Origin: an uncultured Mailhella sp.
GTDB taxonomy: Bacteria; Desulfobacterota; Desulfovibrionia; Desulfovibrionales; Desulfovibrionaceae
Length of the DNA stretch: 47,597 bases
Direction of reading: 5' to 3'
Assembly: GCA_944322695.1 (NCBI GenBank)
Contig: CALUPQ010000047.1
Span: 1 to 47,597, forward strand
The translations under genes were made by a program, and so were the position numbers. Below are positions 1-8,762 of this stretch, one piece after another. The notes under the pieces were generated by a model. The model made no database searches. It saw only the letters and a list, made by a program, of their open reading frames with translations, and was not told the origin of the DNA. How positions within the stretch are numbered: the stretch's first letter is position 1; each line of letters begins with the position of its first letter.

Positions 1-120
1 AACAACTGCCCCAAGGCTCTGTTCAACGACGTGAACTGGCCCGTGGCCGCCGGACATCCCTGCATCGGCTGTTCCGAACCGAACTTCTGGGACAAGCTGA
101 CCCCCTTCTATGAAAACTAG
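1..120 (+). CDS. hynB: [NiFe] hydrogenase small subunit, C-terminal end (partial)
   Basis: The last 39 codons of a gene whose start lies outside the window. The small subunit carries the Fe-S relay that passes electrons between the NiFe site and a periplasmic cytochrome c3. The fragment shows the ligands of the medial cluster: Cys3, then Cys21 and Cys24 in a GHPCIGC context, followed by SEPNFW. The 18-residue gap from Cys3 to Cys21 and Pro14 in the place of a fourth ligand match the [3Fe-4S] medial cluster of standard Desulfovibrio [NiFe] enzymes rather than the [NiFeSe] type. The large-subunit gene begins 14 bases after the stop, so the two are co-transcribed. Confidence 0.95.
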   Translation, partial: NNCPKALFNDVNWPVAAGHPCIGCSEPNFWDKLTPFYEN

Positions 121-134
121 CGAGTAATGCCACC

Positions 135-1814
135 ATGAGCGAAGCAAAAACTACTCCCCAGAGTTCCTATACCGGGCCCATCGTGGTGGACCCGCTTACC
201 CGTATCGAGGGCCATCTCCGCATTGAGGTGGAAGTCGAGAACGGACGGGTCAAGGATGCCAGAAGCTGCTCCACCCTGTTCCGCGGACTGGAAACCATCC
301 TGAAGGGCCGCGATCCCCGCGACGCCCAGTTCTTCTCCGGCCGCACCTGCGGCGTGTGCACCTACACCCACTCCCTGGCGTCCACCCGTGCTCTCGAAGA
401 CGCCATGAAGATCGAAATTCCCGTCAATGCCACGCTGATCCGCAATCTCGTGCTCGGCATGCAGAATCTGCACGACCATGTGGTGCACTTCTATCACCTC
501 CACGCCCTCGACTTCGTGGACGTGGCTGCGGCGCTCAAGGCCGATCCGGCCAAGGCCGCCAAGCTGAACGCCTCCATTTCTCCCCGTCCCACGAGCGAGG
601 ATGAACTGCGCGCCGTTCAGGCCAAGGTCAAGGCTCTTGTGGAAAGCGGTCAGCTCGGCCCCTTCACCAACGCCTACTTCCTCGGCGGACATCCTTCCTA
701 CTATCTGGACCCCGAAGCCAACCTCGTGGCCACGGCCCACTATCTGGAAGCCCTTCGCGTCCAGGTGGAGATCGCCCGTGCCACGGCCGTGTTCGGCGCC
801 AAGAACCCCCATCCTCAGTTCCTCATCGCGGGCGGCGTGACCTGCTACAACGCCCTGCGCCCCGACACCATCGCCCAGTTCAAGGCGCTCTATCAGAAGG
901 CCCGCACCTTCGTGGAGCAGGTCTATATTCCGGACCTGCTGCTCGTGGCCGGCGCCTACAAGGACTGGGCCTCCATCGGCGGCGGTGTGTCCGACTACAT
1001 GGACTTCGGCGAATTCCCCGGCAACGAACGCGACTTGACCACCCGTCAGCTCAAGCCCGGCATCATCTACAACCGTGACCTGGCCAATCCTCTGACCTTC
1101 GACCCGTCGAAGATTTCCGAGCACGTCCGTCACAGCTGGTATGAAGGTGAAGAAGCCCGCGCCCCCTATCAGGGCGTGACCAATCCCAAATTCACCCGCA
1201 TGGGCGACACCGACCGCTATTCCTGGATGAAGGCTCCGCGCTACGACGGCCACGCCGTGGAAACCGGCCCTCTCGCGCAGATGCTCATTTCCTACGCTCA
1301 GGGCGACAAGCTCGTCACCTCCACGGTGGACACCGTGCTCAAGGCTCTGAACGTGGGGCCGGAAGCGCTGTTCTCCACGCTGGGCCGCACCGCCGCCCGC
1401 GGCGTGGAATCCGTGGTTGTGGCCAACAGCATCGGCGACTGGATTCAGGAGCTTGAGGACAACATCGCCAAGGGCGACCAGAAAATCTGCGTCAACACCG
1501 AAGTGCCCAAGAACGCCGAAGGCGTGGGCTTCGTGCATGCTCCCCGCGGCGGCCTGTCGCACTGGATTGTCATCGAGAACGGCAAGATTGCCAACTTCCA
1601 GCTCGTGGTGCCTTCCACCTGGAACCTCGGCCCGCGCTGCGCCGAAGGCAAGCTCTCCGCCGTGGAAGCCGCTCTCGTCGGCACTCCCGTGGCTGACCCC
1701 AAGCGCCCGGTGGAAATCCTGCGCACCGTGCATTCCTTCGCCCCGTGCATCGCCTGCGGCGTGCACGTCATCGACGGTCGGACCAATGAGGGCTACGACT
1801 TCAAGGTCCTGTAA
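135..1814 (+). CDS. hynA: [NiFe] hydrogenase large subunit (group 1, periplasmic)
   Basis: Catalytic subunit for reversible H2 oxidation; with HynB it forms the periplasmic uptake hydrogenase, exported on the small subunit's Tat signal. The 559-residue length is normal. RIEGH gives proton-relay Glu25; RTCGVC gives Cys72 and Cys75; the distal pair is Cys538 and Cys541 in PCIACGVH, so all four thiols that hold Ni and Fe are present. Asp114 and Arg471 (HAPRGG) of the active-site canopy are also present. Maturation should cut after His544 and remove a 15-residue tail. One oddity: the residue before PC, normally the Asp of DPCxxC, is Ala536 here (codon GCC at 1740-1742). The start has no strong ribosome binding site and probably relies on coupling to hynB. 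Confidence 0.97.
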   Translation: MSEAKTTPQSSYTGPIVVDPLTRIEGHLRIEVEVENGRVKDARSCSTLFRGLETILKGRDPRDAQFFSGRTCGVCTYTHSLASTRALEDAMKIEIPVNATLIRNLVLGMQNLHDHVVHFYHLHALDFVDVAAALKADPAKAAKLNASISPRPTSEDELRAVQAKVKALVESGQLGPFTNAYFLGGHPSYYLDPEANLVATAHYLEALRVQVEIARATAVFGAKNPHPQFLIAGGVTCYNALRPDTIAQFKALYQKARTFVEQVYIPDLLLVAGAYKDWASIGGGVSDYMDFGEFPGNERDLTTRQLKPGIIYNRDLANPLTFDPSKISEHVRHSWYEGEEARAPYQGVTNPKFTRMGDTDRYSWMKAPRYDGHAVETGPLAQMLISYAQGDKLVTSTVDTVLKALNVGPEALFSTLGRTAARGVESVVVANSIGDWIQELEDNIAKGDQKICVNTEVPKNAEGVGFVHAPRGGLSHWIVIENGKIANFQLVVPSTWNLGPRCAEGKLSAVEAALVGTPVADPKRPVEILRTVHSFAPCIACGVHVIDGRTNEGYDFKVL

Positions 1815-1823
1815 CAGACATTG

Positions 1824-1856
1824 AAAAAGGGGGAGGTACGCCTCCCCTTTTTTTTC
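1824..1856 (+). terminator. Rho-independent terminator after hynA
   Basis: GGGGAGG (1830-1836), loop TACG, CCTCCCC (1841-1847), then an unbroken T run. It sits just after the hynA stop and so separates the structural genes from the protease gene downstream. Confidence 0.85.
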
Positions 1857-2050
1857 ATGGACCAAAAGCTCAACTACAGATACCGGGGCCGTATGTCACG
1901 ACGCCCCTTGTCTCTTCGTTCCGGGCACACCGTGTCTGCACGGCAGCTTCCATGCCGTACAGAACTTCAGAGCCATTCGGCCCCTTCCGTTCGGAAACGG
2001 GGACATTTCAGACCGGATGCACGACCGTTTTCCGGCCTTTTGAGAGCAGC

Positions 2051-2530
2051 ATGAAACACATACTCATTCTCGGCGTAGGCAACATTCTTTTCACGGATGA
2101 AGGCATAGGGGTGCGAGCCCTGGAATGGCTGCAGGAACATTATGCCTTTCCGGAAAACGTCACTCTTGTGGACGGCGGCACGCTGGGAATGGGACTCATG
2201 GACGCTCTTCTGAAATGCGATTACGTCTATGTGCTTGATGCCGTGCTCGGCGGAAAGGAGCCCGGCAGCATCTACCGCCTGACAGACAACGATTTGCGCA
2301 AGAGCATGAGCTTCCGCGACTCCCTGCACCAGACCGACCTTGTCGATACGCTCATCTACTGCGACATTCTCGGGCACAGGCCCGAAGGGGTCGTCTTCGG
2401 CATGGAGCCTTCCGATTACCATACCATGGAGCTCGGCCTCTCTCCCGTATGCAGTCAGGCACTGCCGTCTCTGGGCGAAGCGCTGGTGGAAGAGCTGCGC
2501 GGTCTCGGCATGACGATAGAGGAGCGCTAG
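2051..2530 (+). CDS. Hydrogenase maturation protease (HyaD/HybD/HupD family)
   Basis: Cytoplasmic nickel-dependent endopeptidase that removes the C-terminal tail of the [NiFe] large subunit once the NiFe centre is inserted. The 159-residue protein starts MKHILILGVGN, the usual N-terminal strand and Gly-rich turn. The three residues equivalent to the nickel-sensing ligands of E. coli HybD (Glu16, Asp62, His93) are visible as Glu17, Asp63 and His93. An in-frame start exists at 1952, but the added 33 residues do not resemble the family, so 2051 is chosen; a GAGAG sequence lies just upstream. The likely substrate is the HynA encoded upstream, although a terminator and about 190 bases separate the two, so it may have its own promoter. 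Confidence 0.92.
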   Translation: MKHILILGVGNILFTDEGIGVRALEWLQEHYAFPENVTLVDGGTLGMGLMDALLKCDYVYVLDAVLGGKEPGSIYRLTDNDLRKSMSFRDSLHQTDLVDTLIYCDILGHRPEGVVFGMEPSDYHTMELGLSPVCSQALPSLGEALVEELRGLGMTIEER

Positions 2531-2811
2531 TCCGTTTCCCGGACAGGTCCTGCCTGAAAAACCTCTCTTTCCGGACAGCGCCCCTCTCCGCCTCTGCCGC
2601 AAGAACGCCTTTTCGGCCAGTCCGTCTTCCGTCGGCATCTGCCATACCATAACCCGTCGGGCCTTTCCGCCTCTCCTTCCCTGCCCCATGTTCAGGCCAG
2701 GCCATACCCGCTTTTCAGCTCCCCACGTCGAAAAAATGGACAGCCGGGGCTCCTCGTTTTCGTCAATGCCTCCTGCGTTGCAAAAACTCTTGCGCTTTTT
2801 CGCCGCCTTCT

Positions 2812-5478
2812 TCACGGCAGCGTCATCCCGGCATCGTTTCCACGCCACATGACGCGCATGCCGCCAAGTTCCGTCGTACTGTAGAGCGGAATGCCTCTTG
2901 CAGCCATTTCCGCCCTTACTTTTCTGCTGGGAAAACCGTAATGGTTGAACGTAGCCGCAGAAGCAAAGACCGCTTCGGGCTCCACGGCATCATAAAAGGA
3001 ACGCTGAAAACTGGACGCCGCTCCATGGTGCGGCAGTACCAGCGCTTCCGCGCGCAGCTCTCTGCCGCTTTTCACGAGACGACGAAGGGCGGGAGCCGTC
3101 ATGTCGCCGCACAAAAGCGCAAGGCCTTTTCCATCCTTCGTCAGACGCAGCGCCAGCGACATATCGTTGCGCCAGCCTTTCTTTCCGGGCTCCGGCTCAT
3201 TCCTGTCCGGCCAGAGGACTTCAAGGGCCATATTCTCCGTCAGAGGCAGCACGTCCCCTTCAGCAACAATGCTCTCCGGGATGTTCCTCCTTCGGATAAT
3301 CTCCCGCAGGGCTGCGGCATCCGCAGAGTCGTCACGAGATGAAAAGGATGACCAGTAGAGCCGCCCCACGTCGAAATGCTCCAGTATCCAGCGAAGTCCC
3401 CGCGCGTGGTCCATGTCCGTATGGCTGACCAGCACGGCATCAAGACGGGGCAGTCGGCCTGCGGTAAGGGCGGGCGCGAGAATGCTCCGCCCGACATCGA
3501 AAAACGACGATGTGCTTCCGCCGCCGTCTACAAGCATCCTGCCTCCGGGATATTCCAGCAACACCGCCTGTCCCTGACCGACATCGAACACGGTCATGGT
3601 CGTGCGCCGTTCAACATGAGCCTGAAGCGCATCCGCCCATACGGGAACCTGACCGATGGGCATCAGCAAGAATCCGGCCAGCAGCAGCCTTTTCACCACG
3701 CTCCCGGCGGGTCTATGCATAATCCGCGCATGGGCGAGAAGAAAAAGGCCTGTAAGGAGAACACCATAGCCCAGACAGGTCACCGTGCCGGGACGGAAAC
3801 ACTGGACGAAAGGCAGCCAGCCGCCTTGCTCAAGCACGATCAAAAGTTCGAGCATGGCATCGGCAGGCCATGCGGCTACGGAAAACAGCAGCGTGGACAC
3901 AGGTTGAGGACCGAAACAGAGCAGGACGAGCAGTCCCAAAGCGGCACAGGGAAGCGTGACGAACGTAAGCGGCGGCAGCCATACAAGGTTCATCCAGAAG
4001 TTCGGACTCACGACACCGAAAACGGAGACAAGTATCGGCAGAACGGCAAGCTGGGCGGCGCAGGAAAGAATCAGCATGTTTCCCGCCCAGCGCATGAGGG
4101 CATACGCCGCCCGTCGGGGCCACGGCAGAAGACGACGCTTTCCGTGCTTCTCTTTCGGAGAAAAACGTCTGTGCCAGGCAGAGACCAGCGGAAGAGAAAG
4201 CAATATGCCCGCCACGGCAAGCACGGAGAGCTGTGCGGAGAGGTCGAAGGCCACAAGCGGCCGATAAAGAAAGAGCAGGAGAGCCGCGGCGAAAAGAGCG
4301 TCCAGAGGAGCCGAAGAACGGCGCAGACACAGGAAAAAGGCAGCCGCCAGCATCATGAACGCCGCCCTCACAAGAGAAAACGGCGCACCGCCTATGAACA
4401 GATAGACCAGCGCAAAGGGAATTCCTGCCGAAACCACGAGCACGCGCCGGGGAGTGAGAAGAAAAAGTCCGCTCCACAGACGGGAAAGCATCAGGATGCA
4501 TACCGTTCCGGCCATGGCGGCAAGCGCCAGATGCTGACCGGACAAAGCCAGGGAATGCACCAGCCCCGCCCTGTTGAAAAGGTCCACGGTTTCGGGAGAA
4601 AGCCAGGAGCGGTCACCGAAAAGAAGCGCCGGCAGCATGGCACGCCCCTGAGAAAAAGGAGCCACTCCTTCACCGAACGTACCGGCAGACTCTTCGGAGT
4701 CGAGCCCTTTCTCGTTCATCAGGGCATGCAGCATGGTTTCGAGCCAGGCCTCGCGAAGCTCAGCGGCACGACAGGCCGCGCCTTCCCCTTCCTCCAGCTC
4801 CAGAAAAATAAGTCCTTCCCTGTCCCGGCCAGGTCTCGCATTATGCCAGACGTCCCTGTCGGCCCAGTAGGCTCCAAGGTCCGACGTGCCCGGGTTCACA
4901 CTGCCCGTGACGGGATAAAGCCGCAAAAGGGCACGCAGACGCTGCCCCGGTACGGGACGCCCGCATAATCCGATATCATCGGCATAAAGCGTCAGACTCA
5001 CAAGGCCGGGAACAGGAGAAACCTCGTCCGGGACGACGCCACCCGGGTAATCCTTCCTGCTGCCGGGAATCGAAGCAGGCGGCCTGCGCAAAAGCGCCTT
5101 GCGCACGGCCTCTGCCGTTTCATCGGAAACTTCCGGAAGGCCCGGCAGAGGATGCAGCTCTTCCAGAAGAACGCGCACCCTGCCGCCGGGAAGCCCCGTC
5201 GCCGAAGCGACACGCCCTTCGGCCAGCACATATTTGCCGGGAACAGCCGCCCAGGATGGAGTATCCGGAGCTTTTGGGGAAGCAAGAAACGTCAGACCGC
5301 AGCCCAGCAGAAAAAACGCCGCCATCAATGCACGCCGAAGAGTCTTTTCCCTCCCCGGAATCACCAGAAGCAAGAAAAGCAGCGCGACGCCGAGCGCAGC
5401 ATCGCGCACGGAGACGGAACCCGCCAGCAGAGCGAAAAGAAGTCTCTGCCTGAAAAGAAGCGACGGCAGTTCCGACAC
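2812..5478 (-). CDS. comEC: ComEC/Rec2-family DNA uptake channel protein
   Basis: Inner-membrane protein of the natural transformation pathway that carries single-stranded DNA into the cytoplasm. An N-terminal cluster of hydrophobic segments is followed by a soluble OB-like region, the competence domain with many membrane segments (including GLVHSLALSGQHLA), and a C-terminal metallo-beta-lactamase domain starting at VFDVGQGQAVLL with the metal motif SHTDMDHA. The reading frame is open to an ATG at 5616, but a GTG at 5478 is preceded by the strong GGAGGGGGAGGG sequence and by the first hydrophobic segment, so I prefer 5478 (888 residues). Domain order and length fit full ComEC. Competence in this organism is not shown by this gene alone. 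Confidence 0.9.
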   Translation of the reverse strand: MSELPSLLFRQRLLFALLAGSVSVRDAALGVALLFLLLVIPGREKTLRRALMAAFFLLGCGLTFLASPKAPDTPSWAAVPGKYVLAEGRVASATGLPGGRVRVLLEELHPLPGLPEVSDETAEAVRKALLRRPPASIPGSRKDYPGGVVPDEVSPVPGLVSLTLYADDIGLCGRPVPGQRLRALLRLYPVTGSVNPGTSDLGAYWADRDVWHNARPGRDREGLIFLELEEGEGAACRAAELREAWLETMLHALMNEKGLDSEESAGTFGEGVAPFSQGRAMLPALLFGDRSWLSPETVDLFNRAGLVHSLALSGQHLALAAMAGTVCILMLSRLWSGLFLLTPRRVLVVSAGIPFALVYLFIGGAPFSLVRAAFMMLAAAFFLCLRRSSAPLDALFAAALLLFLYRPLVAFDLSAQLSVLAVAGILLSLPLVSAWHRRFSPKEKHGKRRLLPWPRRAAYALMRWAGNMLILSCAAQLAVLPILVSVFGVVSPNFWMNLVWLPPLTFVTLPCAALGLLVLLCFGPQPVSTLLFSVAAWPADAMLELLIVLEQGGWLPFVQCFRPGTVTCLGYGVLLTGLFLLAHARIMHRPAGSVVKRLLLAGFLLMPIGQVPVWADALQAHVERRTTMTVFDVGQGQAVLLEYPGGRMLVDGGGSTSSFFDVGRSILAPALTAGRLPRLDAVLVSHTDMDHARGLRWILEHFDVGRLYWSSFSSRDDSADAAALREIIRRRNIPESIVAEGDVLPLTENMALEVLWPDRNEPEPGKKGWRNDMSLALRLTKDGKGLALLCGDMTAPALRRLVKSGRELRAEALVLPHHGAASSFQRSFYDAVEPEAVFASAATFNHYGFPSRKVRAEMAARGIPLYSTTELGGMRVMWRGNDAGMTLP

Positions 5479-5698
5479 GCCCTCCCCCTCCGCTGCCGCT
5501 TCCGGAATGCCGCAGCCATGAAAACGGTATCTTCCCGGGAAAACATGAAAAACTGAAGCCGCCGGAGAAGTCGTGCTGCTGCCAGTCCTTCGCCGCAGCT
5601 CATGCCCCGACGCCATGTTTCCGCCCGGGGCGGCAGGAAAAGTCCCGGCCAGGATTCTGCGTGCCGAAAGGCTTCGCAGGTCCTGACCGGGAAAAGCC

Positions 5699-6961
5699 TC
5701 AGTCCTCTTCCTTCACGCGACGGATGCGTGCGCCCACGGCAGACAGCTTGTCGGCCAGATGCTCATAGCCTCTGTCCACGTGGTATATGCGCTGCACGCG
5801 GGTCTCCCCTTCCGCAGCAAGTCCGGCAAGCACAAGGGCGGCGCCGGCCCGCAAGTCGGAAGCCATCACCGGAGCGCCGGTCAGTCTGCGGCCTCCGCGC
5901 ACCATGGCGGAGGAGCCCGTCACATGAATGTCCGCTCCCATGCGCACCAGTTCCTGAACGTGCATGAAGCGGTTTTCGAAAATGTTCTCCTCCACAAGAC
6001 CGGAGCCCTGCGCACAGCACATGAGCACCATGAACTGCGCCTGCATGTCCGTGGGAAAGCCGGGATGCGGTCTCGTGCTGACATCCACGCAGCGCAGGCC
6101 GCCCTCTCCCGCACGGGCCAGCACGCCTTCCTCCGTTTCCTCAATGACCATGCCCGCATCGCGCAGCTTGTCCACCACGGCGGACATATCCTCCACAGGG
6201 CAGTTCTTCAGGAGAAGCTCGCCTCCGGTCACACCGGCGGCCACAAGGAAGGTTCCGGCTTCGATGCGGTCGGGCATGATGGCATAGGTGCAACCGTGCA
6301 GACGATCCACGCCCTGCACCCGTATCATCGTCGTGCCCTGCCCTTCGATTCGGGCTCCGCAACGGATGAGGAAGTTGGCCAAATCCACGATTTCCGGCTC
6401 GCGTGCCACGTTCTCCAGCACGGTTTCGCCCTTCGCCAGACAGGCGGCCATAAGCACGTTTTCCGTGCCGCCTACGGTGGGGAAATCGAAGCGTATCTGC
6501 GCCCCTCTGAGCCCGTCCGGGCAACGGCCATGGATATAGCCGTTTTCCAAATCAAAGACGGCTCCCATCTTTTCCAGCGCCGAAAGATGCTGGTCCACGG
6601 GACGCGCGCCGATGGCGCATCCGCCGGGCAGGGAGACCTTGGCTTCTCCGAGCCTGGCCAGCAGCGGCCCGAGACAGAGCACGGAAGCGCGCATGGTCTT
6701 GACGAGGTCGTAAGGAGCCTCCATGCCCAGCACGCCGTTCTTCACCCTTACCGTCCCCTGCTCAAGCCCCACCTCACGCCCGAGTATGTTGAGCAGTCTG
6801 ATGGTGGTGTGAATATCCCTGAGGTCGGGCACATTGGTATAGGTCACCTCGTCGTCCACGGCGATGGACGCCATGATGATGGGCAGGGCTGCATTCTTGG
6901 AACCGCTGATGCTGATGACACCTCTGAGCGGCACCCCGCCCTGTATGAGAAAACTGTCCAA
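5699..6961 (-). CDS. murA: UDP-N-acetylglucosamine 1-carboxyvinyltransferase
   Basis: First committed step of peptidoglycan synthesis in the cytoplasm: transfer of enolpyruvate from PEP to UDP-GlcNAc. The 420-residue length is standard. Visible marks are the N-terminal GSKNAALPI substrate-binding strand (Lys22, Asn23), catalytic Cys115 in [11 protein letters not shown] (the residue attacked by fosfomycin), and the FPTDMQAQ segment carrying the catalytic Asp. The start codon is TTG, preceded by GGAGG at a 6-base spacing, which makes this start convincing despite the rare codon. It is followed on the same strand by comEC after about 220 bases. Confidence 0.97.
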   Translation of the reverse strand: MDSFLIQGGVPLRGVISISGSKNAALPIIMASIAVDDEVTYTNVPDLRDIHTTIRLLNILGREVGLEQGTVRVKNGVLGMEAPYDLVKTMRASVLCLGPLLARLGEAKVSLPGGCAIGARPVDQHLSALEKMGAVFDLENGYIHGRCPDGLRGAQIRFDFPTVGGTENVLMAACLAKGETVLENVAREPEIVDLANFLIRCGARIEGQGTTMIRVQGVDRLHGCTYAIMPDRIEAGTFLVAAGVTGGELLLKNCPVEDMSAVVDKLRDAGMVIEETEEGVLARAGEGGLRCVDVSTRPHPGFPTDMQAQFMVLMCCAQGSGLVEENIFENRFMHVQELVRMGADIHVTGSSAMVRGGRRLTGAPVMASDLRAGAALVLAGLAAEGETRVQRIYHVDRGYEHLADKLSAVGARIRRVKEED

Positions 6962-6993
6962 ACTTATCCTCCGAAAGGTTCGTAAAAAAATGC

Positions 6994-7022
6994 TTGACTA
7001 TTCTTCGGCAATCGAATAATTA
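6994..7022 (+). promoter_or_regulatory. Probable sigma-70 promoter of tRNA-His
   Basis: TTGACT at 6994-6999 is followed by an AATAAT/TAATTA stretch at 7015-7022 (spacing 15-17 depending on the hexamer chosen), about a dozen bases before the mature tRNA 5' end. Confidence 0.5.
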
Positions 7023-7034
7023 CTCTTTCTGCAC

Positions 7035-7111
7035 GGCGAATATAGCTCAGTTGGCAGAGCACCTGGTTGTGGCCCAGGGGGTCGCAGGTTCAAACCCTGT
7101 TATTCGCCCCA
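7035..7111 (+). tRNA. tRNA-His (anticodon GTG)
   Basis: Cloverleaf read by eye: acceptor GCGAATA (7036-7042) pairs with TATTCGC (7101-7107). The anticodon stem CCTGG/CCAGG encloses TTGTGGC, giving anticodon GTG. The T arm is GCAGG-TTCAAAC-CCTGT, with a genomically encoded CCA at 7109-7111. Base G at 7035 faces C73 (7108), the G-1:C73 pair that identifies tRNA-His, and it is encoded in the DNA as usual in bacteria. Confidence 0.97.
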
Positions 7112-7117
7112 TATTTT

Positions 7118-7144
7118 GCCCCGATTTCATCGGGGCTTTTTTTG
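7118..7144 (+). terminator. Rho-independent terminator of tRNA-His
   Basis: Perfect 8-bp stem GCCCCGAT / ATCGGGGC followed by eight T residues, six bases after the tRNA CCA end. Confidence 0.92.
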
Positions 7145-7226
7145 TGCCCGCGCTTCTGCCTTCTTTCAGGCTCATACCCGCTCCTTTCCCTTTCCGGCAG
7201 GCGGACAACGCCGCGTGCCGGTTCTC

Positions 7227-8018
7227 CTACAACTCCAGCGCCAGTCCCACGGGACAGTGGTCGGAACCGTAAACGTCGTTTTCTATCCACGCATCACGGA
7301 TGTTGTTCCTAAGCTCGGACGAAACGAAAAAGTAATCCAGCCGCCAACCTATGTTGCGTTCCCGCGCCCTTGTCTTATACGACCACCAGCTGTAGGCGCC
7401 TTCCTCGTCACCATGCACATGGCGGAAGGTGTCCACATAACCGGCCTGCACAAAGCCGTCCATCCAGGCCCGCTCTTCAGGCAGAAAACCGGTATTGAAC
7501 ACGTTTTCCTTCGGACGGGCCAAATCAATTTCCCGGTGGGAAATGTTGAAGTCCCCGCAGACTACGATGGGCTTGTCCTGCCTGAGCTCTTCCGCATAGT
7601 CCAGAAAGGCGTTGAAAAAGCCCATCTTGTACGGAACACGGCGGAACACGCCCTTCGACAGTTCCTCTCCTCCGTTGGGAAAATAGATGTTGAAGTAGTG
7701 CAGCTCGGGAAATTCCAGATGAAGCACGCGCCCTTCGCCGTGATAGTCCGCATCCGGCAGCTCGTATTCCACGCGCAGGGGTTCCCTGCGACTGAACACC
7801 GCCACACCGGAGTAGCCCTTCTTCACCGTGGAAGCCGCCCACCAGGCATGCCAGCCTTCGGGCTCGCGCTGCTCCGCGGGTATCTGCTCGGGAGACGCCT
7901 TGGTCTCCTGAAGGCCCACCACATCGGCCTGCGTGCGGGAAAACCATTCCCAGTCCGACTTCTTGCTGACCGCGCGAAAGCCGTTGACGTTCCATGATAC
8001 AAAACGCATGAGTGACAT
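7227..8018 (-). CDS. xth: Exodeoxyribonuclease III (AP endonuclease)
   Basis: Mg-dependent DNA repair nuclease of the exonuclease-endonuclease-phosphatase fold that cleaves at abasic sites and degrades 3' ends of duplex DNA. The 263-residue length is normal. Family motifs are visible: RFVSWNVNG at the N-terminus, LQETKA with the metal-binding Glu, CGDFNISHREIDL with the catalytic Asp/Asn pair, and GSDHCPVGL with the terminal Asp-His. The ATG at 8018 has AAGGA about 7 bases upstream; a second Met three codons in is less well placed. It appears to be a single-gene unit between tRNA-His and the HU/IHF gene. Confidence 0.96.
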   Translation of the reverse strand: MSLMRFVSWNVNGFRAVSKKSDWEWFSRTQADVVGLQETKASPEQIPAEQREPEGWHAWWAASTVKKGYSGVAVFSRREPLRVEYELPDADYHGEGRVLHLEFPELHYFNIYFPNGGEELSKGVFRRVPYKMGFFNAFLDYAEELRQDKPIVVCGDFNISHREIDLARPKENVFNTGFLPEERAWMDGFVQAGYVDTFRHVHGDEEGAYSWWSYKTRARERNIGWRLDYFFVSSELRNNIRDAWIENDVYGSDHCPVGLALEL

Positions 8019-8288
8019 AGCACCGTCCTTTTCGTTCGGCTGAAGTTACGCGAGAAGCCCTGTTATCTCAAGAAAAAAACAGCCCGGCAACCTGCCGGAA
8101 GGCCTCCGTCCCGCCATCCGTCTCCGAAGAAGGCACTCCTCGGAAAGCCTGCCGAAGAAACGCCTTCCATGTCGCCGTTCCCACTTTCCTGAAAAACGGC
8201 CTTTCACCGGAAAAGGCAGAATGTATCCGCCCCGCATCCCGCTCCGCTTCAGGCTGAACGGAACATTCCGTCCCAAAAGCCGGGAGCG
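8019..8288. other. Intergenic stretch, no gene seen
   Basis: Between xth and the terminator of the HU/IHF gene. A minus-strand frame of 76 codons is open here, but it is Arg-rich, lacks a ribosome binding site and resembles no family. I see no RNA gene or convincing repeat. It presumably holds the xth promoter. Confidence 0.5.
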
Positions 8289-8316
8289 AAAAAAGGCAGG
8301 TTCAAGACCTGCCTTT
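8289..8316 (-). terminator. Rho-independent terminator of the HU/IHF gene
   Basis: Read on the minus strand: AAAGGCAGGT, loop CTTGA, ACCTGCCTTT, running into a T tract. It is a 10-bp stem, located 29 bases past the stop of the HU/IHF-like gene. Confidence 0.9.
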
Positions 8317-8344
8317 CATGTCCGCTCAAAGTCGGGAGATATCG

Positions 8345-8620
8345 CTAATCGTTGAGGTATTCCTTGAGTTCCTTGCCGGCACGGAAGAAGGGGAGGCGCT
8401 TGGGACTGACTTCCACACGGTCGCCCGTACGGGGATTGCGCCCGGCATAGGAACCGTATTCTTTAACCTTGAAACTGCCGAAGCCGCGGATTTCCACACG
8501 GTCGCCAGCAAGAAGCGCCTCTTTCATGCAATCCACGAAAGTGTTGACCACAAGGGTGGCTTCATCTAGCGAGACATTGGACTGTTCGGCAAGATTCTTG
8601 ATCAGTTCACTCTTGTTCAT
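8345..8620 (-). CDS. HU/IHF-family DNA-binding protein (IHF beta-like)
   Basis: Small nucleoid protein of 91 residues that binds as a dimer in the minor groove and bends DNA. It begins MNKSELIKNLAE, has the GDRVEIRGFGSF core, and carries the beta-arm sequence GRNPRTGD with the intercalating Pro, followed by PFFRAGKELKEYL. The MNKSEL start and the RNPRTGD arm look closer to IHF beta than to HU, but the two cannot be told apart safely by eye. The frame is open further upstream; the ATG at 8620 is chosen because GGAG lies 6 bases before it and the protein then has the family's exact length. It has its own promoter and terminator. Confidence 0.95.
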   Translation of the reverse strand: MNKSELIKNLAEQSNVSLDEATLVVNTFVDCMKEALLAGDRVEIRGFGSFKVKEYGSYAGRNPRTGDRVEVSPKRLPFFRAGKELKEYLND

Positions 8621-8721
8621 GACATCTCCGTCATACGGTATTATCCTGCCGTGGCACCGACAGGGGGAAAGATTACGGCGCGGGGGATGCCCCCGTTGAC
8701 TTACTCTCGGCAAGTCACCCA

Positions 8722-8750
8722 TCTATAACCCTAAATCCGTTGCCTTGCAA
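8722..8750 (-). promoter_or_regulatory. Promoter of the HU/IHF gene
   Basis: On the minus strand, TTGCAA (8750-8745), a 17-base spacer, then TATAGA (8727-8722). It lies between the prfB stop and the HU/IHF start, giving a leader of about 95 bases. Confidence 0.55.
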
Positions 8751-8762
8751 GGAAAAACGGGC

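Noticed and set aside
3376-4968. A 530-codon plus-strand frame opposite comEC
   Set aside because: It is Arg/Lys/Gln/His-rich with no family pattern, and antisense to clear ComEC transmembrane segments.
8046-8276. Small minus-strand frame between xth and the HU/IHF gene
   Set aside because: Arg-rich product, no ribosome binding site, no similarity to anything I recognise.
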